DNA from: Pirellulales bacterium
GTDB taxonomy: Bacteria; Planctomycetota; Planctomycetia; Pirellulales; DATAWG01
Reading direction: 5' to 3'
DNA: 47,558 nt
Assembly: GCA_035939775.1 (NCBI GenBank)
Contig: DASZFO010000101.1
Span: forward strand, 1 to 47,558
The notes below the pieces were generated by a model. That model made no database searches and was not told the DNA's origin. It saw only the letters and a program-made list of their open reading frames with translations. Every line of letters starts with the position of its first letter. Position 1 is the first letter of the stretch. Positions 8,416 to 16,138 of this stretch are shown here, one piece after another. The position numbers were made by a program, and so were the translations under genes.

Positions 8416-9138
8416 CTAACGCCGTAGCCCGAGTCCCAGGAGCACAACCGGCCGCAAGATGTCCCACCAGCCGACAACCGGTTTCATCTTCGTAATGCCG
8501 AGCTTCTTGGGGGGGTAGATCTTGGTGCAGGGCACTTCGGCGTGCCGGTAGCCGCAAACGAGCATTTTGTAGAGCAAGTAAACTTCCAGGCCGTACCCAT
8601 CGAGCCACTTCTGATCGAGTCGGATTCTCGGGTCGTCGAGGCAGGAGAGCCGGACGGCGCGAAATCCGTTCGTCGTTTCGGTAAGCCGCTTGCGAGTTGC
8701 CAGGCTCATCAGCCAGGGATGCAGTCGCGTGGCCACTTTGCGATAGGCCGGCATGTCTCCCCCATATCCGCCGCCGCCAAGGAACCGCGAGCCGATCACC
8801 AAGTCCTGCTGCTCGGCGCAGATTGGATCGAGTAGTCGCGGAATCTCGGCCGGGTTGTCTTTATTGTTGCCGGCCATGATGACGGCGATCTCGAACCCTT
8901 CGCGCCGCGCATATTGCAGACCGCTCCGCAGCGCGCTCCCCACCCCCAGCACCCGCCCGAGCGACAACACCTCAGCCCCGCCGGACCGGGCCACCTCGGC
9001 CGTCCGATCGATCGAGCCGTCGTCGACGACCAACAGGCGGTCGACGATGTCGCGCGGCGTGCGCGCGACCACTTGTCCGATCTTCTGCTGCTCGTTGTAA
9101 GCAGGCACGATCGCGATGATTCGCCGGCCTTGGTACAT
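8416..9138 (-). CDS. Glycosyltransferase family 2 (dolichyl-phosphate-mannose-synthase-like)
   Basis: 240 residues from the ATG at 9138 (MYQGRRIIAIVPAYNEQ). An open frame continues upstream to 9369, but that extension only translates repeats and the neighbouring gene. The protein has the GT-A start IVPAYNEQ, then LLVVDDGSIDRT and VIMAGNNKDNPAEI in place of the usual D-x-D loop. ETTNGFRAVR follows near the acceptor site. No C-terminal membrane segment is clear beyond a weak hydrophobic end. It probably loads a sugar onto a polyprenyl phosphate or nascent glycan. Neighbours are the oxidoreductase 42 bp downstream and the acetyltransferase upstream. Confidence 0.9.
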   Translation of the reverse strand: MYQGRRIIAIVPAYNEQQKIGQVVARTPRDIVDRLLVVDDGSIDRTAEVARSGGAEVLSLGRVLGVGSALRSGLQYARREGFEIAVIMAGNNKDNPAEIPRLLDPICAEQQDLVIGSRFLGGGGYGGDMPAYRKVATRLHPWLMSLATRKRLTETTNGFRAVRLSCLDDPRIRLDQKWLDGYGLEVYLLYKMLVCGYRHAEVPCTKIYPPKKLGITKMKPVVGWWDILRPVVLLGLGLRR

Positions 9139-9174
9139 TTGGGTCCCTAACGATTTCTGAAACTTCGACCTAGA

Positions 9175-9225
9175 CGTGGCCGACGCTGCTAGCGTCGGAT
9201 ACAGACGCTGGCAGCGTCCGCCACG
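9175..9225. repeat. 51-bp REP-like palindromic repeat, copy 1
   Basis: It starts CGTGGCCGACGCTGC and ends CAGCGTCCGCCACG. It contains two near-palindromic halves (GACGCTGCTAGCGTC and GACGCTGGCAGCGTC). The reverse complement matches 10410-10459 at nearly all positions. Confidence 0.85.
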
Positions 9226-9232
9226 AGGTCGC

Positions 9233-9844
9233 TCAGGCCGACATCCGCGCCGCGCACTCCACGAGCGTTTCTTCGTACTTCGCACTTCGCACTTCGTACT
9301 GGAGCCCGCACTGCGGGCAACACCGCGTCGGATCGAGCCGACCTCCGCAGGCGCAGGCCCAACCGACAACGCGGGCCGGATTGCCGACCACCATCCGATG
9401 CGGCGGAACGTCGCGGGTCACGACCGTGCCAGCCCCGACCATCGCGAAATCGCCAATCGTCACTCCGCACACGACGATCGCCCCGGCCCCCAGGCTCGCC
9501 CCGCGGCCGACCGTCGTCGCAACGCGCCAACCGGACGGATCGACATAGCGAGCGGCCACTACCGGCATCCGCGGACTGCGCGGCGTTCGATCGTTGGTGA
9601 AAATCACGCCCGGCCCGATGAAGACGTCGTCGGCGATCGTGACTCCGTCCCAGATCATCGCTTGATTCTTGACAGTCACGCGGTCGCCGAGCGTGGCACC
9701 CGACTCGATGAAGGCGCCGTCGCCGATGTTGCAATCGCGCCCGACGACGGCCCCGGCCATGACGTGAGCGAAAGCCCAGATGCGCGTCCCCTCTCCGATT
9801 TGCGCCGATTCGCAGAGAGCCAATCGGTGAGTAAAGCTGCCCAT
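9233..9844 (-). CDS. Hexapeptide-repeat N-acetyltransferase with zinc ribbon (WbpD/WlbB-like)
   Basis: 203 residues. From about residue 10 to 150 it has repeated hexapeptide turns (IGEGTRIWAFAHV, VGRDCNIGDG, LGAGAIVVCG), which form a left-handed beta helix. GNPARVVGW closes the helix. A zinc-ribbon-like pair follows (CAC and CCPQC). The family acetylates an amino sugar nucleotide from acetyl-CoA, which suits the neighbouring aminotransferase and oxidoreductase. The last ~20 residues (from YEVRSAKYEE) are encoded by the heptamer array at 9271-9298, so the native C-terminus was probably replaced or extended by the repeat. It is the first gene of the minus-strand run. Confidence 0.88.
   Translation of the reverse strand: MGSFTHRLALCESAQIGEGTRIWAFAHVMAGAVVGRDCNIGDGAFIESGATLGDRVTVKNQAMIWDGVTIADDVFIGPGVIFTNDRTPRSPRMPVVAARYVDPSGWRVATTVGRGASLGAGAIVVCGVTIGDFAMVGAGTVVTRDVPPHRMVVGNPARVVGWACACGGRLDPTRCCPQCGLQYEVRSAKYEETLVECAARMSA
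9271..9298. repeat. Heptamer tandem array, family A, inside an acetyltransferase gene
   Basis: Four units CTTCGTA, CTTCGCA, CTTCGCA, CTTCGTA. The array is read on the minus strand as YEVRSAKYE near the acetyltransferase C-terminus. Confidence 0.85.
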
Positions 9845-10168
9845 CCTTGGCGCCCTTGCTCGAAAATGCTCGTGAATTGGGGGAGTTCCCGGCCATGCCC
9901 TTGCGCATCGAATCCATGACGCGCACCAGCGGCGGGGAGCGGAATATCTACCCCTTCAGCGCGATTGCCGCAAGGTCAGATTCCATTGCGGCGGAAGGGG
10001 TTCCGGAAGATGCGCGACGCATCGCCGCGGCTTGTGGATCCCCGCGTTCACAAGTAGAATTCTTGAATGCAAGCAATCGGTGACACCGCGCACTTTGTAG
10101 CGGAATTCGCCGGAATTCCGAGTTCTCACTCGTAAGCAATCCTTCGCCTCATTGGCCGGCAGACCATC
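9845..10168. other. 324-bp divergent intergenic region
   Basis: It separates the minus-strand sugar operon from the small plus-strand gene. Short open frames exist on both strands but show no recognisable protein. A possible promoter lies at 10032-10060; otherwise nothing is recognised. Confidence 0.6.
10032..10060 (+). promoter_or_regulatory. Candidate sigma-70-type promoter for the small membrane-protein gene
   Basis: TTGTGG at 10032-10037 and TAGAAT at 10055-10060 are separated by 17 bp. The start codon lies 109 bp downstream of the -10. Confidence 0.4.
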
Positions 10169-10402
10169 ATGGAAGCGTTTCACCGCTGGTTCGGCTGGGT
10201 ACGAATCGCCGCCTTCGCGGTGATCGCCTGGACACTCGGAGCGCAGGCAGTCTTTGCCCAGGCGCCAGGCGCAGCGCAGTCCTATGAAAAGAGCTATGTG
10301 GTCCCTTATATTCTGGTGCTATTGGCATGTGCGCTGGGACTGCTGATCGTTTGCCGCTCCTCCAACCGCTCGAGCGAGATCAAACGAACAGACGACGACT
10401 GA
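10169..10402 (+). CDS. Small secreted/membrane protein (planctomycete-type hypothetical)
   Basis: 77 residues. The first hydrophobic segment (residues 12-29) ends in AVFAQAP, a signal-peptidase-like site. A short linker with SYEKSYVVPY leads into a second hydrophobic helix (about 46-63) and a charged tail ending in RTDDD. This gives either a cleaved precursor with one membrane helix or a two-helix protein. No enzyme motif is present. It stands alone on the plus strand between two minus-strand sugar genes and is followed by a palindromic repeat. Confidence 0.7.
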   Translation: MEAFHRWFGWVRIAAFAVIAWTLGAQAVFAQAPGAAQSYEKSYVVPYILVLLACALGLLIVCRSSNRSSEIKRTDDD

Positions 10403-10409
10403 GCGCGAT

Positions 10410-10459
10410 CATGGCGGACGCTGCCAGCATCCGCGCCGACGCTAGCAGCGTCGGCCACG
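10410..10459. repeat. REP-like palindromic repeat, copy 2 (inverted relative to copy 1)
   Basis: ATGGCGGACGCTGCCAGC is followed by GACGCTAGCAGCGTCGGCC. It is the reverse complement type of 9175-9225. It lies between the convergent ends of the small gene (10402) and the aminotransferase (10488), a position suited to bidirectional termination. Confidence 0.85.
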
Positions 10460-10487
10460 GTTGCGTGTCGCGGGGCCCAAGCGCGAC

Positions 10488-11747
10488 CTAGCCGACTTCC
10501 CGCTTGGCGCGCGATCCGGTTGGCCGATCGAGGAATTTCGGCCGTTTGACGCTGGTCGGCGAACTCGGCCGCGCGGCGCCGAAAAACTCGGCGATCCGCG
10601 TGACGACTGCCCGCTGCTCCACGACTCGCAGCTCGGGAAAGATCGGCAGCGCCAGCACCTCGCGCGCCGCCTGCTCCGTCTCGGGCAAGCTCCCCGGCCG
10701 GTAGCCGAGCGGCTTGAAGCATTCCTGCTCGTGCAGTCCCAAGGGGTAATAGACCTCCGTGCCGACTTTCGCCGCGGATAGATGGGTGCGCAGGGCATCA
10801 CGACGGCCGTTCGGCACGCGGACCACGTATTGATTCCAGACATGTCGCCGGTTCGGAGCGACCGCGGGGAGCGTGAGAATCCGATCCAGACCGCATTCGG
10901 TCATCAATTCCGTGTAGAACTCCGCATTCGCGCGGCGCAGTTGCGCCCAGCGATTCAGGTGCGGCAACTTGACGTTGAGAATCGCCGCTTGGATCGAATC
11001 GAGCCGGCTGTTGATGCCGACCACTTTGTGGTGGTAGCGCGGTTCCATACCGTGCGCCCGCAAGAGCTTTAGTTGGGCCGCCAAGTCGTCGTCTTCGGTC
11101 GTCAGCAGGCCTCCATCGCCGAAACCACCCAGGTTTTTGGTCGGATAGAAGCTGAAGCAGCCGATGTCTCCCAGCGCCCCGGCCGATTTGTCGCCCACGC
11201 CGGCCCCAATCGATTGGGCCGCGTCTTCGATCAGAGGCAGTTGGTGTGCCGCGGCGACGGTTCGGATGGCGTCCATATCGGCGCATTGACCGAACAGATG
11301 CACGGGCACGATGGCCTTGGTCGCTGCGGTGGTCCGCTCGGCGATCAGTTCGGGATTCATGTTGAAGGTGCGCGGCTCGATATCGACGAACACCGGCACC
11401 CCGCCGAGCCGCGAGACGGCGCTGGCCGTGGCGAAAAAAGTAAAGCTGGGCACAATCACCTCATCCCCCGGCTGCACGCCAACCGCCATGAGCGCGAGCA
11501 GCAGCGCATCGCTTCCCGAGGCGCAGGCGACGGCGTGCTTAGCGCCGGTGAACGCCGCAACGCCCTTTTCCAATTGCTCGCAATCCGGCCCAAGGATAAA
11601 TCGGCCCGACTCGCAGACGCGGTCGATCGCCGCGCGGATCGCGTCGCGCAGCGGCTCGTACTGCCGTTGCATGTCCAACAGCGGCACGGCCGGGAGGACC
11701 GGATCGTGGTGCAGGACGGGGGACTCTTTGGGAGGTAATCCATCCAT
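10488..11747 (-). CDS. DegT/DnrJ/EryC1/StrS aminotransferase, second copy
   Basis: 419 residues from the ATG at 11747. This start is preceded by AAGGAG with 6 bp spacing, so it is preferred over the further upstream in-frame ATG at 11777. The PLP Lys lies in FSFYPTKNLGGFGDGG; LIEDAAQSIGA supplies the Asp. VGTEVYYPLGLHEQECF is the C-terminal signature. It is about 50 residues longer than the copy at 6096-7211, mainly because of N- and C-terminal extensions. It probably aminates another keto-sugar nucleotide; which one is unknown. It is separated from the main operon by the small plus-strand gene, so it is probably transcribed separately. Confidence 0.92.
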   Translation of the reverse strand: MDGLPPKESPVLHHDPVLPAVPLLDMQRQYEPLRDAIRAAIDRVCESGRFILGPDCEQLEKGVAAFTGAKHAVACASGSDALLLALMAVGVQPGDEVIVPSFTFFATASAVSRLGGVPVFVDIEPRTFNMNPELIAERTTAATKAIVPVHLFGQCADMDAIRTVAAAHQLPLIEDAAQSIGAGVGDKSAGALGDIGCFSFYPTKNLGGFGDGGLLTTEDDDLAAQLKLLRAHGMEPRYHHKVVGINSRLDSIQAAILNVKLPHLNRWAQLRRANAEFYTELMTECGLDRILTLPAVAPNRRHVWNQYVVRVPNGRRDALRTHLSAAKVGTEVYYPLGLHEQECFKPLGYRPGSLPETEQAAREVLALPIFPELRVVEQRAVVTRIAEFFGAARPSSPTSVKRPKFLDRPTGSRAKREVG

Positions 11748-11821
11748 GGATAACTCCTTCCTGATTGGGAGACGCAATGCCGCGATGACAGCAGCCGGCG
11801 GCGGACGTGATTAGGCTGCGA

Positions 11822-11850
11822 ACCTTAAAAGCATCCCCGCGGCACGTCAA
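11822..11850 (-). promoter_or_regulatory. Candidate promoter of the second DegT aminotransferase
   Basis: On the minus strand, TTGACG (11850-11845) and TAAGGT (11827-11822) are 17 bp apart. The gene start with a good Shine-Dalgarno site lies about 75 bp downstream. Confidence 0.45.
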
Positions 11851-11884
11851 GCCCGATCCCACTCGTCATTCTCGCGACGGCGGC

Positions 11885-11890
11885 TAGAAT
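11885..11890 (+). promoter_or_regulatory. -10 element 6 bp before the ATG (leaderless-type start)
   Basis: TAGAAT is followed by exactly 6 bp (GGCCGC) and the ABC ATPase ATG at 11897. Transcription starting about 7 bp after a -10 would begin at or next to the start codon. No Shine-Dalgarno site is present. The same spacing occurs at three other genes (31945, 32534, 32853). Confidence 0.55.
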
Positions 11891-11896
11891 GGCCGC

Positions 11897-12832
11897 ATGA
11901 CTGAACCGCTCGTGGGGGTTGTTGAGCTGGGAAAGCGCTTCGGCGAGACGATGGCGCTGGAAGGCGTCAGCTTTCGCGTCGAGGAGGGAGAAATCTTCGG
12001 GCTGTTGGGCCCAAACGGCGCGGGGAAGACGACTCTACTCTCGATCCTGGCTTGTCTCTTGGCGCCGAATTCGGGCGAAGCGCGGCTTTTTGGCCGCGCG
12101 GCAAGCCCGCGCGATCGGGAGGTGCGGCGGCGGCTGGGCATCGTGCCGCAGGAGCTGGCCCTCTATGGCGATCTTACGGCGCGCGAGAATCTTCTGTTTT
12201 TCGGCGGCCTTTACGGGCTGGCCGACGACGTGCTCTGCCGAAAGACTGACGCCGTGCTCGAAGCGATGGGGCTTGCCGATCGGGCCGATGACCGGGTCGA
12301 TACGTTCTCCGGCGGGATGCAACGGCGGTTGAACCTCGGAGCGGCGCTCGTTCACGATCCGCAGCTCGTGTTGCTCGACGAGCCGACCATCGGCGTCGAT
12401 CCGCAATCGCGAAACCACATCTTCGAGGAGATCAAGCGGCTCAATGCCCGCGGGGTGACGATCATCTATACGAGCCACTACATGGAAGAGGTCGAGGCCC
12501 TCTGCCGTCGAATCGGCATCATCGATCACGGCCGACTGATCGCCTGCGACACCTTGCCATTGCTCCTGCAAAGACTCCAGGGGCAGATTCGCTTTCAGGT
12601 CTCCGAAGTCGCGTTGGCTCTTCGCGAGCGTCTGGCTGCGTTAACCGACGCTCACTTTATCGAAGAAGCAGATCATCGAATGGCGCTGGAATGCCGCGAT
12701 GTAACGGGCACCCTGCTCCGTCTGATCGCTCTACTCAAGGAATTGCAAATCGAATTGACGCATATCGAGACCATCGAACCAAACCTGGAACGCGTATTCC
12801 TGCACCTGACCGGCAAGACACTGCGAGATTAG
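11897..12832 (+). CDS. ABC transporter ATP-binding protein (ABC-2 exporter type)
   Basis: 311 residues. Walker A is GPNGAGKTT (residues 38-46), the ABC signature is FSGGMQRR, and Walker B is LVLLDEPTIG with its catalytic Glu, followed by YTSHYMEE containing the switch His. A C-terminal extension of about 80 residues follows the nucleotide-binding domain and is common in exporters of the CcmA/NatA/DrrA type. It supplies ATP-driven power to the ABC-2 permease encoded 92 bp downstream. The cargo is unknown. The start is preceded by a -10-like TAGAAT at 6 bp and no ribosome-binding site, which suggests leaderless translation. Confidence 0.93.
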   Translation: MTEPLVGVVELGKRFGETMALEGVSFRVEEGEIFGLLGPNGAGKTTLLSILACLLAPNSGEARLFGRAASPRDREVRRRLGIVPQELALYGDLTARENLLFFGGLYGLADDVLCRKTDAVLEAMGLADRADDRVDTFSGGMQRRLNLGAALVHDPQLVLLDEPTIGVDPQSRNHIFEEIKRLNARGVTIIYTSHYMEEVEALCRRIGIIDHGRLIACDTLPLLLQRLQGQIRFQVSEVALALRERLAALTDAHFIEEADHRMALECRDVTGTLLRLIALLKELQIELTHIETIEPNLERVFLHLTGKTLRD

Positions 12833-12924
12833 CGTTTGAATTCGAGCCACTAATTCCGGCGGCTTACGCCAGCGGATTACTCCGCCACGAAGACTCGCAT
12901 TCCCAGCCCCCATTCCCTTCCCCC

Positions 12925-14286
12925 ATGCCCACCTGGATTCTCATCAAAAAAGACTTGCGGCTGAGTTGGCGCGACCGGCGTTCGCTGGTCGTGCTGCTCT
13001 TGATGCCACTGTTGTTGGTGCTCGTGTTGGGGCTGTCGCTGGGGGAGGGATTCGGTCAGAAGGCCGATGATCGGCTGCGGATTTCGATCGTCGATCTCGA
13101 TGCCGGTTACGTCGAGAAAGACCCCGCCAGCAAAGTCGAGACGGCTCGGCGCTGGTCGAAAGTGGTCGAGAACGACCTGGCCCAAACGGCCGGCATTCGC
13201 GTCGAGTTGATTGCGAGCGAGCGCGAGGCCAAGGACCTCATCGACCGTGGCCGGCGAGCGGCGGTGCTCGTGTTCGGTCCCAAATTCAGCGAGCAGATCA
13301 CGCTATGCTCATTTCTGGCCGACGGCGTCAACCCGTTTTATCGCGACGGCGTCAATTTGGAAGCCGTCGATGCCAAGCTGCTGACCGATCCGACGCAAAT
13401 CACGGCCGCTTCGATCATCGAGCAAGTCGCGCAAGTGACCACGCTGCGAGTCGTCATGCCGTGGATGATCGGCCGGGCGTTCGACAAAGTCGGAAAGGAG
13501 CTGGGACCGCTGGTGCAAGCTGGCTTGAAACAGCTTTTTCCCAACTACGACCTGACTGCCACCACCTGGGCCGATCTAACTCGCTCGAAACCTCGCGAAG
13601 CCTCTCATGCCGACCACGCGGGCGAGATCAGCACATACCAGCCCCCGGCGAGCACGGGATTGCTCAACCGCGGCGCGGCGCGGTATCAGATTCTCGTGCC
13701 CTCGTACCTGGTGATGTTCGCCTATTTCTTGGTCCTCGTGGTGGGCCGGCTGTTTGTCAGCGAACGGCGGCAGGGGACGATGAAACGTCTGCGGGCGGCA
13801 CCCCTCTCGCGGTGGCAGATTCTCGTCGGCAAGTTTGTTCCCGCCTATTTGCTCTCGATCGTGCAAGGTTTCTTTTTGTTGGCGGCCGGCAAGCTGGTGT
13901 TTGCGATGAGCTGGGGACCGCAGCCGCTGTGGCTCGTGCCGGTCGTGCTGACCACGTCACTCTCCGCGATGGGATTGGCGTTGGTCGTGGCCGCGCTCGC
14001 CAAGACAGAGTCGCAAGTGGCCGTCTACGGGACGCTGCTGGTGCTAGCGCTCGCCGGCTTGAGCGGCTGCCTGATGGGAGATCGCGAGTTGATGCCGGAG
14101 ACCATGCGGCAGGTCAGCCTGATCACGCCGCACGCTTGGGCGCTCGACGCCTATCGGCAACTGTTGGCCAATCCGACTGGCCCGAATCTGGCGATCGTCG
14201 CCCAGTCTTGCGCCGCTCTGTCGGGTTTCGGCGTCGGCCTGATCTTGCTTGGCTGGTCGCTGCTGCGGTTGGAAGAGGTGAGTTAG
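12925..14286 (+). CDS. ABC-2 type transporter permease
   Basis: 453 residues from the ATG at 12925 (MPTWILIKKDLRLSWRDRRS). The frame is open further upstream into the ATPase gene, but that part is a shadow. The first membrane segment (about 23-38) is followed by a large extracytoplasmic domain (about 40-260). Five to six membrane helices fill the C-terminal half (for example YLVMFAYFLVLVVGRLF and TLLVLALAGLSGCL), with the loop ERRQGTMKRLRAAPLSRWQ that contacts the ATPase. This is the architecture of YhhJ/YbhS-like exporters. Together with the upstream ATPase it forms a complete two-gene system. The substrate cannot be read from the sequence. Confidence 0.92.
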   Translation: MPTWILIKKDLRLSWRDRRSLVVLLLMPLLLVLVLGLSLGEGFGQKADDRLRISIVDLDAGYVEKDPASKVETARRWSKVVENDLAQTAGIRVELIASEREAKDLIDRGRRAAVLVFGPKFSEQITLCSFLADGVNPFYRDGVNLEAVDAKLLTDPTQITAASIIEQVAQVTTLRVVMPWMIGRAFDKVGKELGPLVQAGLKQLFPNYDLTATTWADLTRSKPREASHADHAGEISTYQPPASTGLLNRGAARYQILVPSYLVMFAYFLVLVVGRLFVSERRQGTMKRLRAAPLSRWQILVGKFVPAYLLSIVQGFFLLAAGKLVFAMSWGPQPLWLVPVVLTTSLSAMGLALVVAALAKTESQVAVYGTLLVLALAGLSGCLMGDRELMPETMRQVSLITPHAWALDAYRQLLANPTGPNLAIVAQSCAALSGFGVGLILLGWSLLRLEEVS

Positions 14287-14293
14287 CGACGAA

Positions 14294-14359
14294 ACACTAG
14301 CCCGATGCGCTAGCGAGGGTGCGGCATCCCGCACCCTCGCTAGCGCATCGGGCTAGTGT
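14294..14359. terminator. 66-bp perfect palindrome between convergent genes
   Basis: Two 31-bp arms pair perfectly around a 4-bp loop (CATC). The left arm starts ACACTAGCCCGATGCGCTAG and the right arm ends CTAGCGCATCGGGCTAGTGT. It lies between the ABC permease stop and the BBP7-like stop. No U-tract follows on either strand, so a bidirectional terminator role is inference; it also looks like a dispersed palindromic repeat. Confidence 0.75.
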
Positions 14360-14393
14360 AGGTGATAAACAATACAGGTCAGGGCGGCGGCCG

Positions 14394-15704
14394 CTACCAG
14401 TTGAATTCCAAGCCCAACGACATACCGGTGAACATTTGGCCGCCGGCAACGTTGATCGCATTCGGCTGGAATGCGCCGAAGTGCACCTGATCCGGCGCCC
14501 GCGCGACGCTGGTCAGCCACATGAAATCGTAAGAGGTTCGCAGCCGCAAATTCGGCCGGATTTGCCAGCCGGCGACAAAGCCCAGTTCGCTCACGGCGGC
14601 GGGGCCAGTGTGGAAACCATTTTCTGTGTGCGAGCCCGCGGGAGTCGCCGGACTATCGACGAATCTCAAGCTTGCGTCAACCTCCGCGAAATTGGCGCAG
14701 ACGGTTGAACCACCGCGGATCCCGACATACCACAAGTCGTGCTTGTAATCCAATTCACTTCCAATGTGGAGCCCGAGCAGATTGTTCGTCGTATGGTTGG
14801 CGTAGTCGCCGCCGAAGACTGTTGGGCTGACGTTGTTTTTTCGCGTCGAGAAACTAAATCGCTCGTCGTATTCGGCGTCGTGGATGCCCAGCAGGAAAGT
14901 GAAGACGGCCCCGTCTTCGGCCTGGCGTTTCCAAAACCCGTCGGGATCGTAGACGAGGGCGTCTTTGCCGGGCCGCTTCGTCCAGCGGAGATCGAGGCCA
15001 CCACTGTTGAACTGCGATTTATAATAGAAAAATGCGCCGTCGGCACCGCTAAAACCGGCGAGTCCCAACAGATTCCCAGAGGTCGAAATAGCGCCCGGAA
15101 CCACGCCAATCAAAGCGAAGCTCCGGTGCCAATCCTCCATCCCGGTAAAGGAGGCTTCGATTGCATGATCCCAGCCGAAGGTGTCGTGACAGCGCCAGAG
15201 GCCGATCGTATATCGCGCCCCTTCAGTGATGCCCAGCGAGAGATTCTGCTCGGTGAAGAAATTTCCCAGGGCCACGTCAACAGCGAAGCGAGTATCGCGC
15301 AGGGGTCGGTCGTGGTTGAGCACGACAAAATCGGAGTTTACATACCAACGGTCAGGGGCGAACCAGCAGTTCGATGAAATCACCGGCGTGCAGGGCTGCC
15401 CTTGTTCGAAGACTTGCTCAGCATCGGCCGGCGTTGTCCCGTCGGGCGTTTGCTCTGGCTGCCCCTCCATCTGTCCGGGCGGAACGGCTTCCGCTCCCGG
15501 TTGCTCGGGCGGAATCGCGTCGGTGGCCGGCGGTTCTTCCGGACCGACAGCGGATGTCGATTCGACGCCCGATTCCTCGGGCGCTCCCGCTGGCGAAACG
15601 GCGGACATTCCGGTCGGGGAGGGCTCGGCCGCCATCGACGCACCGCCCAGCCAAGCGGTTGCCATCAGGCCGATCGCAATTCGCCAGATCGCAGTTCGGA
15701 CCAC
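14394..15704 (-). CDS. BBP7-family outer-membrane beta-barrel protein
   Basis: 436 residues. A GTG start at 15704 is supported by AAGGAG 7 bp upstream. A signal peptide (residues 1 to about 25) ends near ASMAAEP, followed by a Pro/Glu/Gly-rich low-complexity stretch to about residue 100. The rest has alternating hydrophobic strands (WYVNSDFVVLNHDRPL, YTIGLWRCHDTFGWDHAIEA, LDYKHDLWYVGIRGGS, LRLRTSYDFMWLT) and ends in FNW, an aromatic C-terminus suited to barrel insertion. The pattern matches BBP7 proteins, which are widespread in planctomycetes. A surface or porin-like role is inferred. It is convergent with the ABC exporter. Confidence 0.85.
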   Translation of the reverse strand: MVRTAIWRIAIGLMATAWLGGASMAAEPSPTGMSAVSPAGAPEESGVESTSAVGPEEPPATDAIPPEQPGAEAVPPGQMEGQPEQTPDGTTPADAEQVFEQGQPCTPVISSNCWFAPDRWYVNSDFVVLNHDRPLRDTRFAVDVALGNFFTEQNLSLGITEGARYTIGLWRCHDTFGWDHAIEASFTGMEDWHRSFALIGVVPGAISTSGNLLGLAGFSGADGAFFYYKSQFNSGGLDLRWTKRPGKDALVYDPDGFWKRQAEDGAVFTFLLGIHDAEYDERFSFSTRKNNVSPTVFGGDYANHTTNNLLGLHIGSELDYKHDLWYVGIRGGSTVCANFAEVDASLRFVDSPATPAGSHTENGFHTGPAAVSELGFVAGWQIRPNLRLRTSYDFMWLTSVARAPDQVHFGAFQPNAINVAGGQMFTGMSLGLEFNW

Positions 15705-16138
15705 CCTTCGTCTCCTTCAATGCCAGCCGTGCGGTGTGCGGCGCCGCGCCCACTCTGGGCCGGGCGGAGTCAAAAATCCCTAATGGTCATCGGATAGCGC
15801 AAGCCTTACGCCATAGGAATAAACGGCAAAACCCGGAAAATCGACAGGGTCAGGCTAACTTATCCAAGCAACGCATTTCGCAAGTTATTGAAAATAAGGC
15901 TGTTGCGACATTCACGGGCGCTCACTCGTGCTCGGAATTGGGTGGCAGCTTAATTCTCAGTAAGTTCCGCCTGCAGGATGCGACCGGTCCGGCTCGGACT
16001 TCGGCGAGTTCAGTAGAGCCGCAACCCGGACCTATATCAGATTAGGCAACCACCTGAATTTGGCGGCCGCTGTCCAAGCCTGGATTCCGCGGATAGGATA
16101 TTCAGGGATTCATCTCACCTCAAAAAGGATTTCCAGCC
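15705..16138. other. 434-bp divergent intergenic region
   Basis: It holds the upstream regions of the BBP7-like and transaldolase genes. Neither a convincing pair of promoter hexamers nor a small gene was seen. Base composition is less GC-rich than in the flanking genes. Confidence 0.6.

Noticed and set aside
9189-9926. A 245-codon frame overlapping the acetyltransferase in another frame
   Set aside because: It is Arg/Ser-rich without motifs and passes through repeats; the hexapeptide protein in the other frame is clear.
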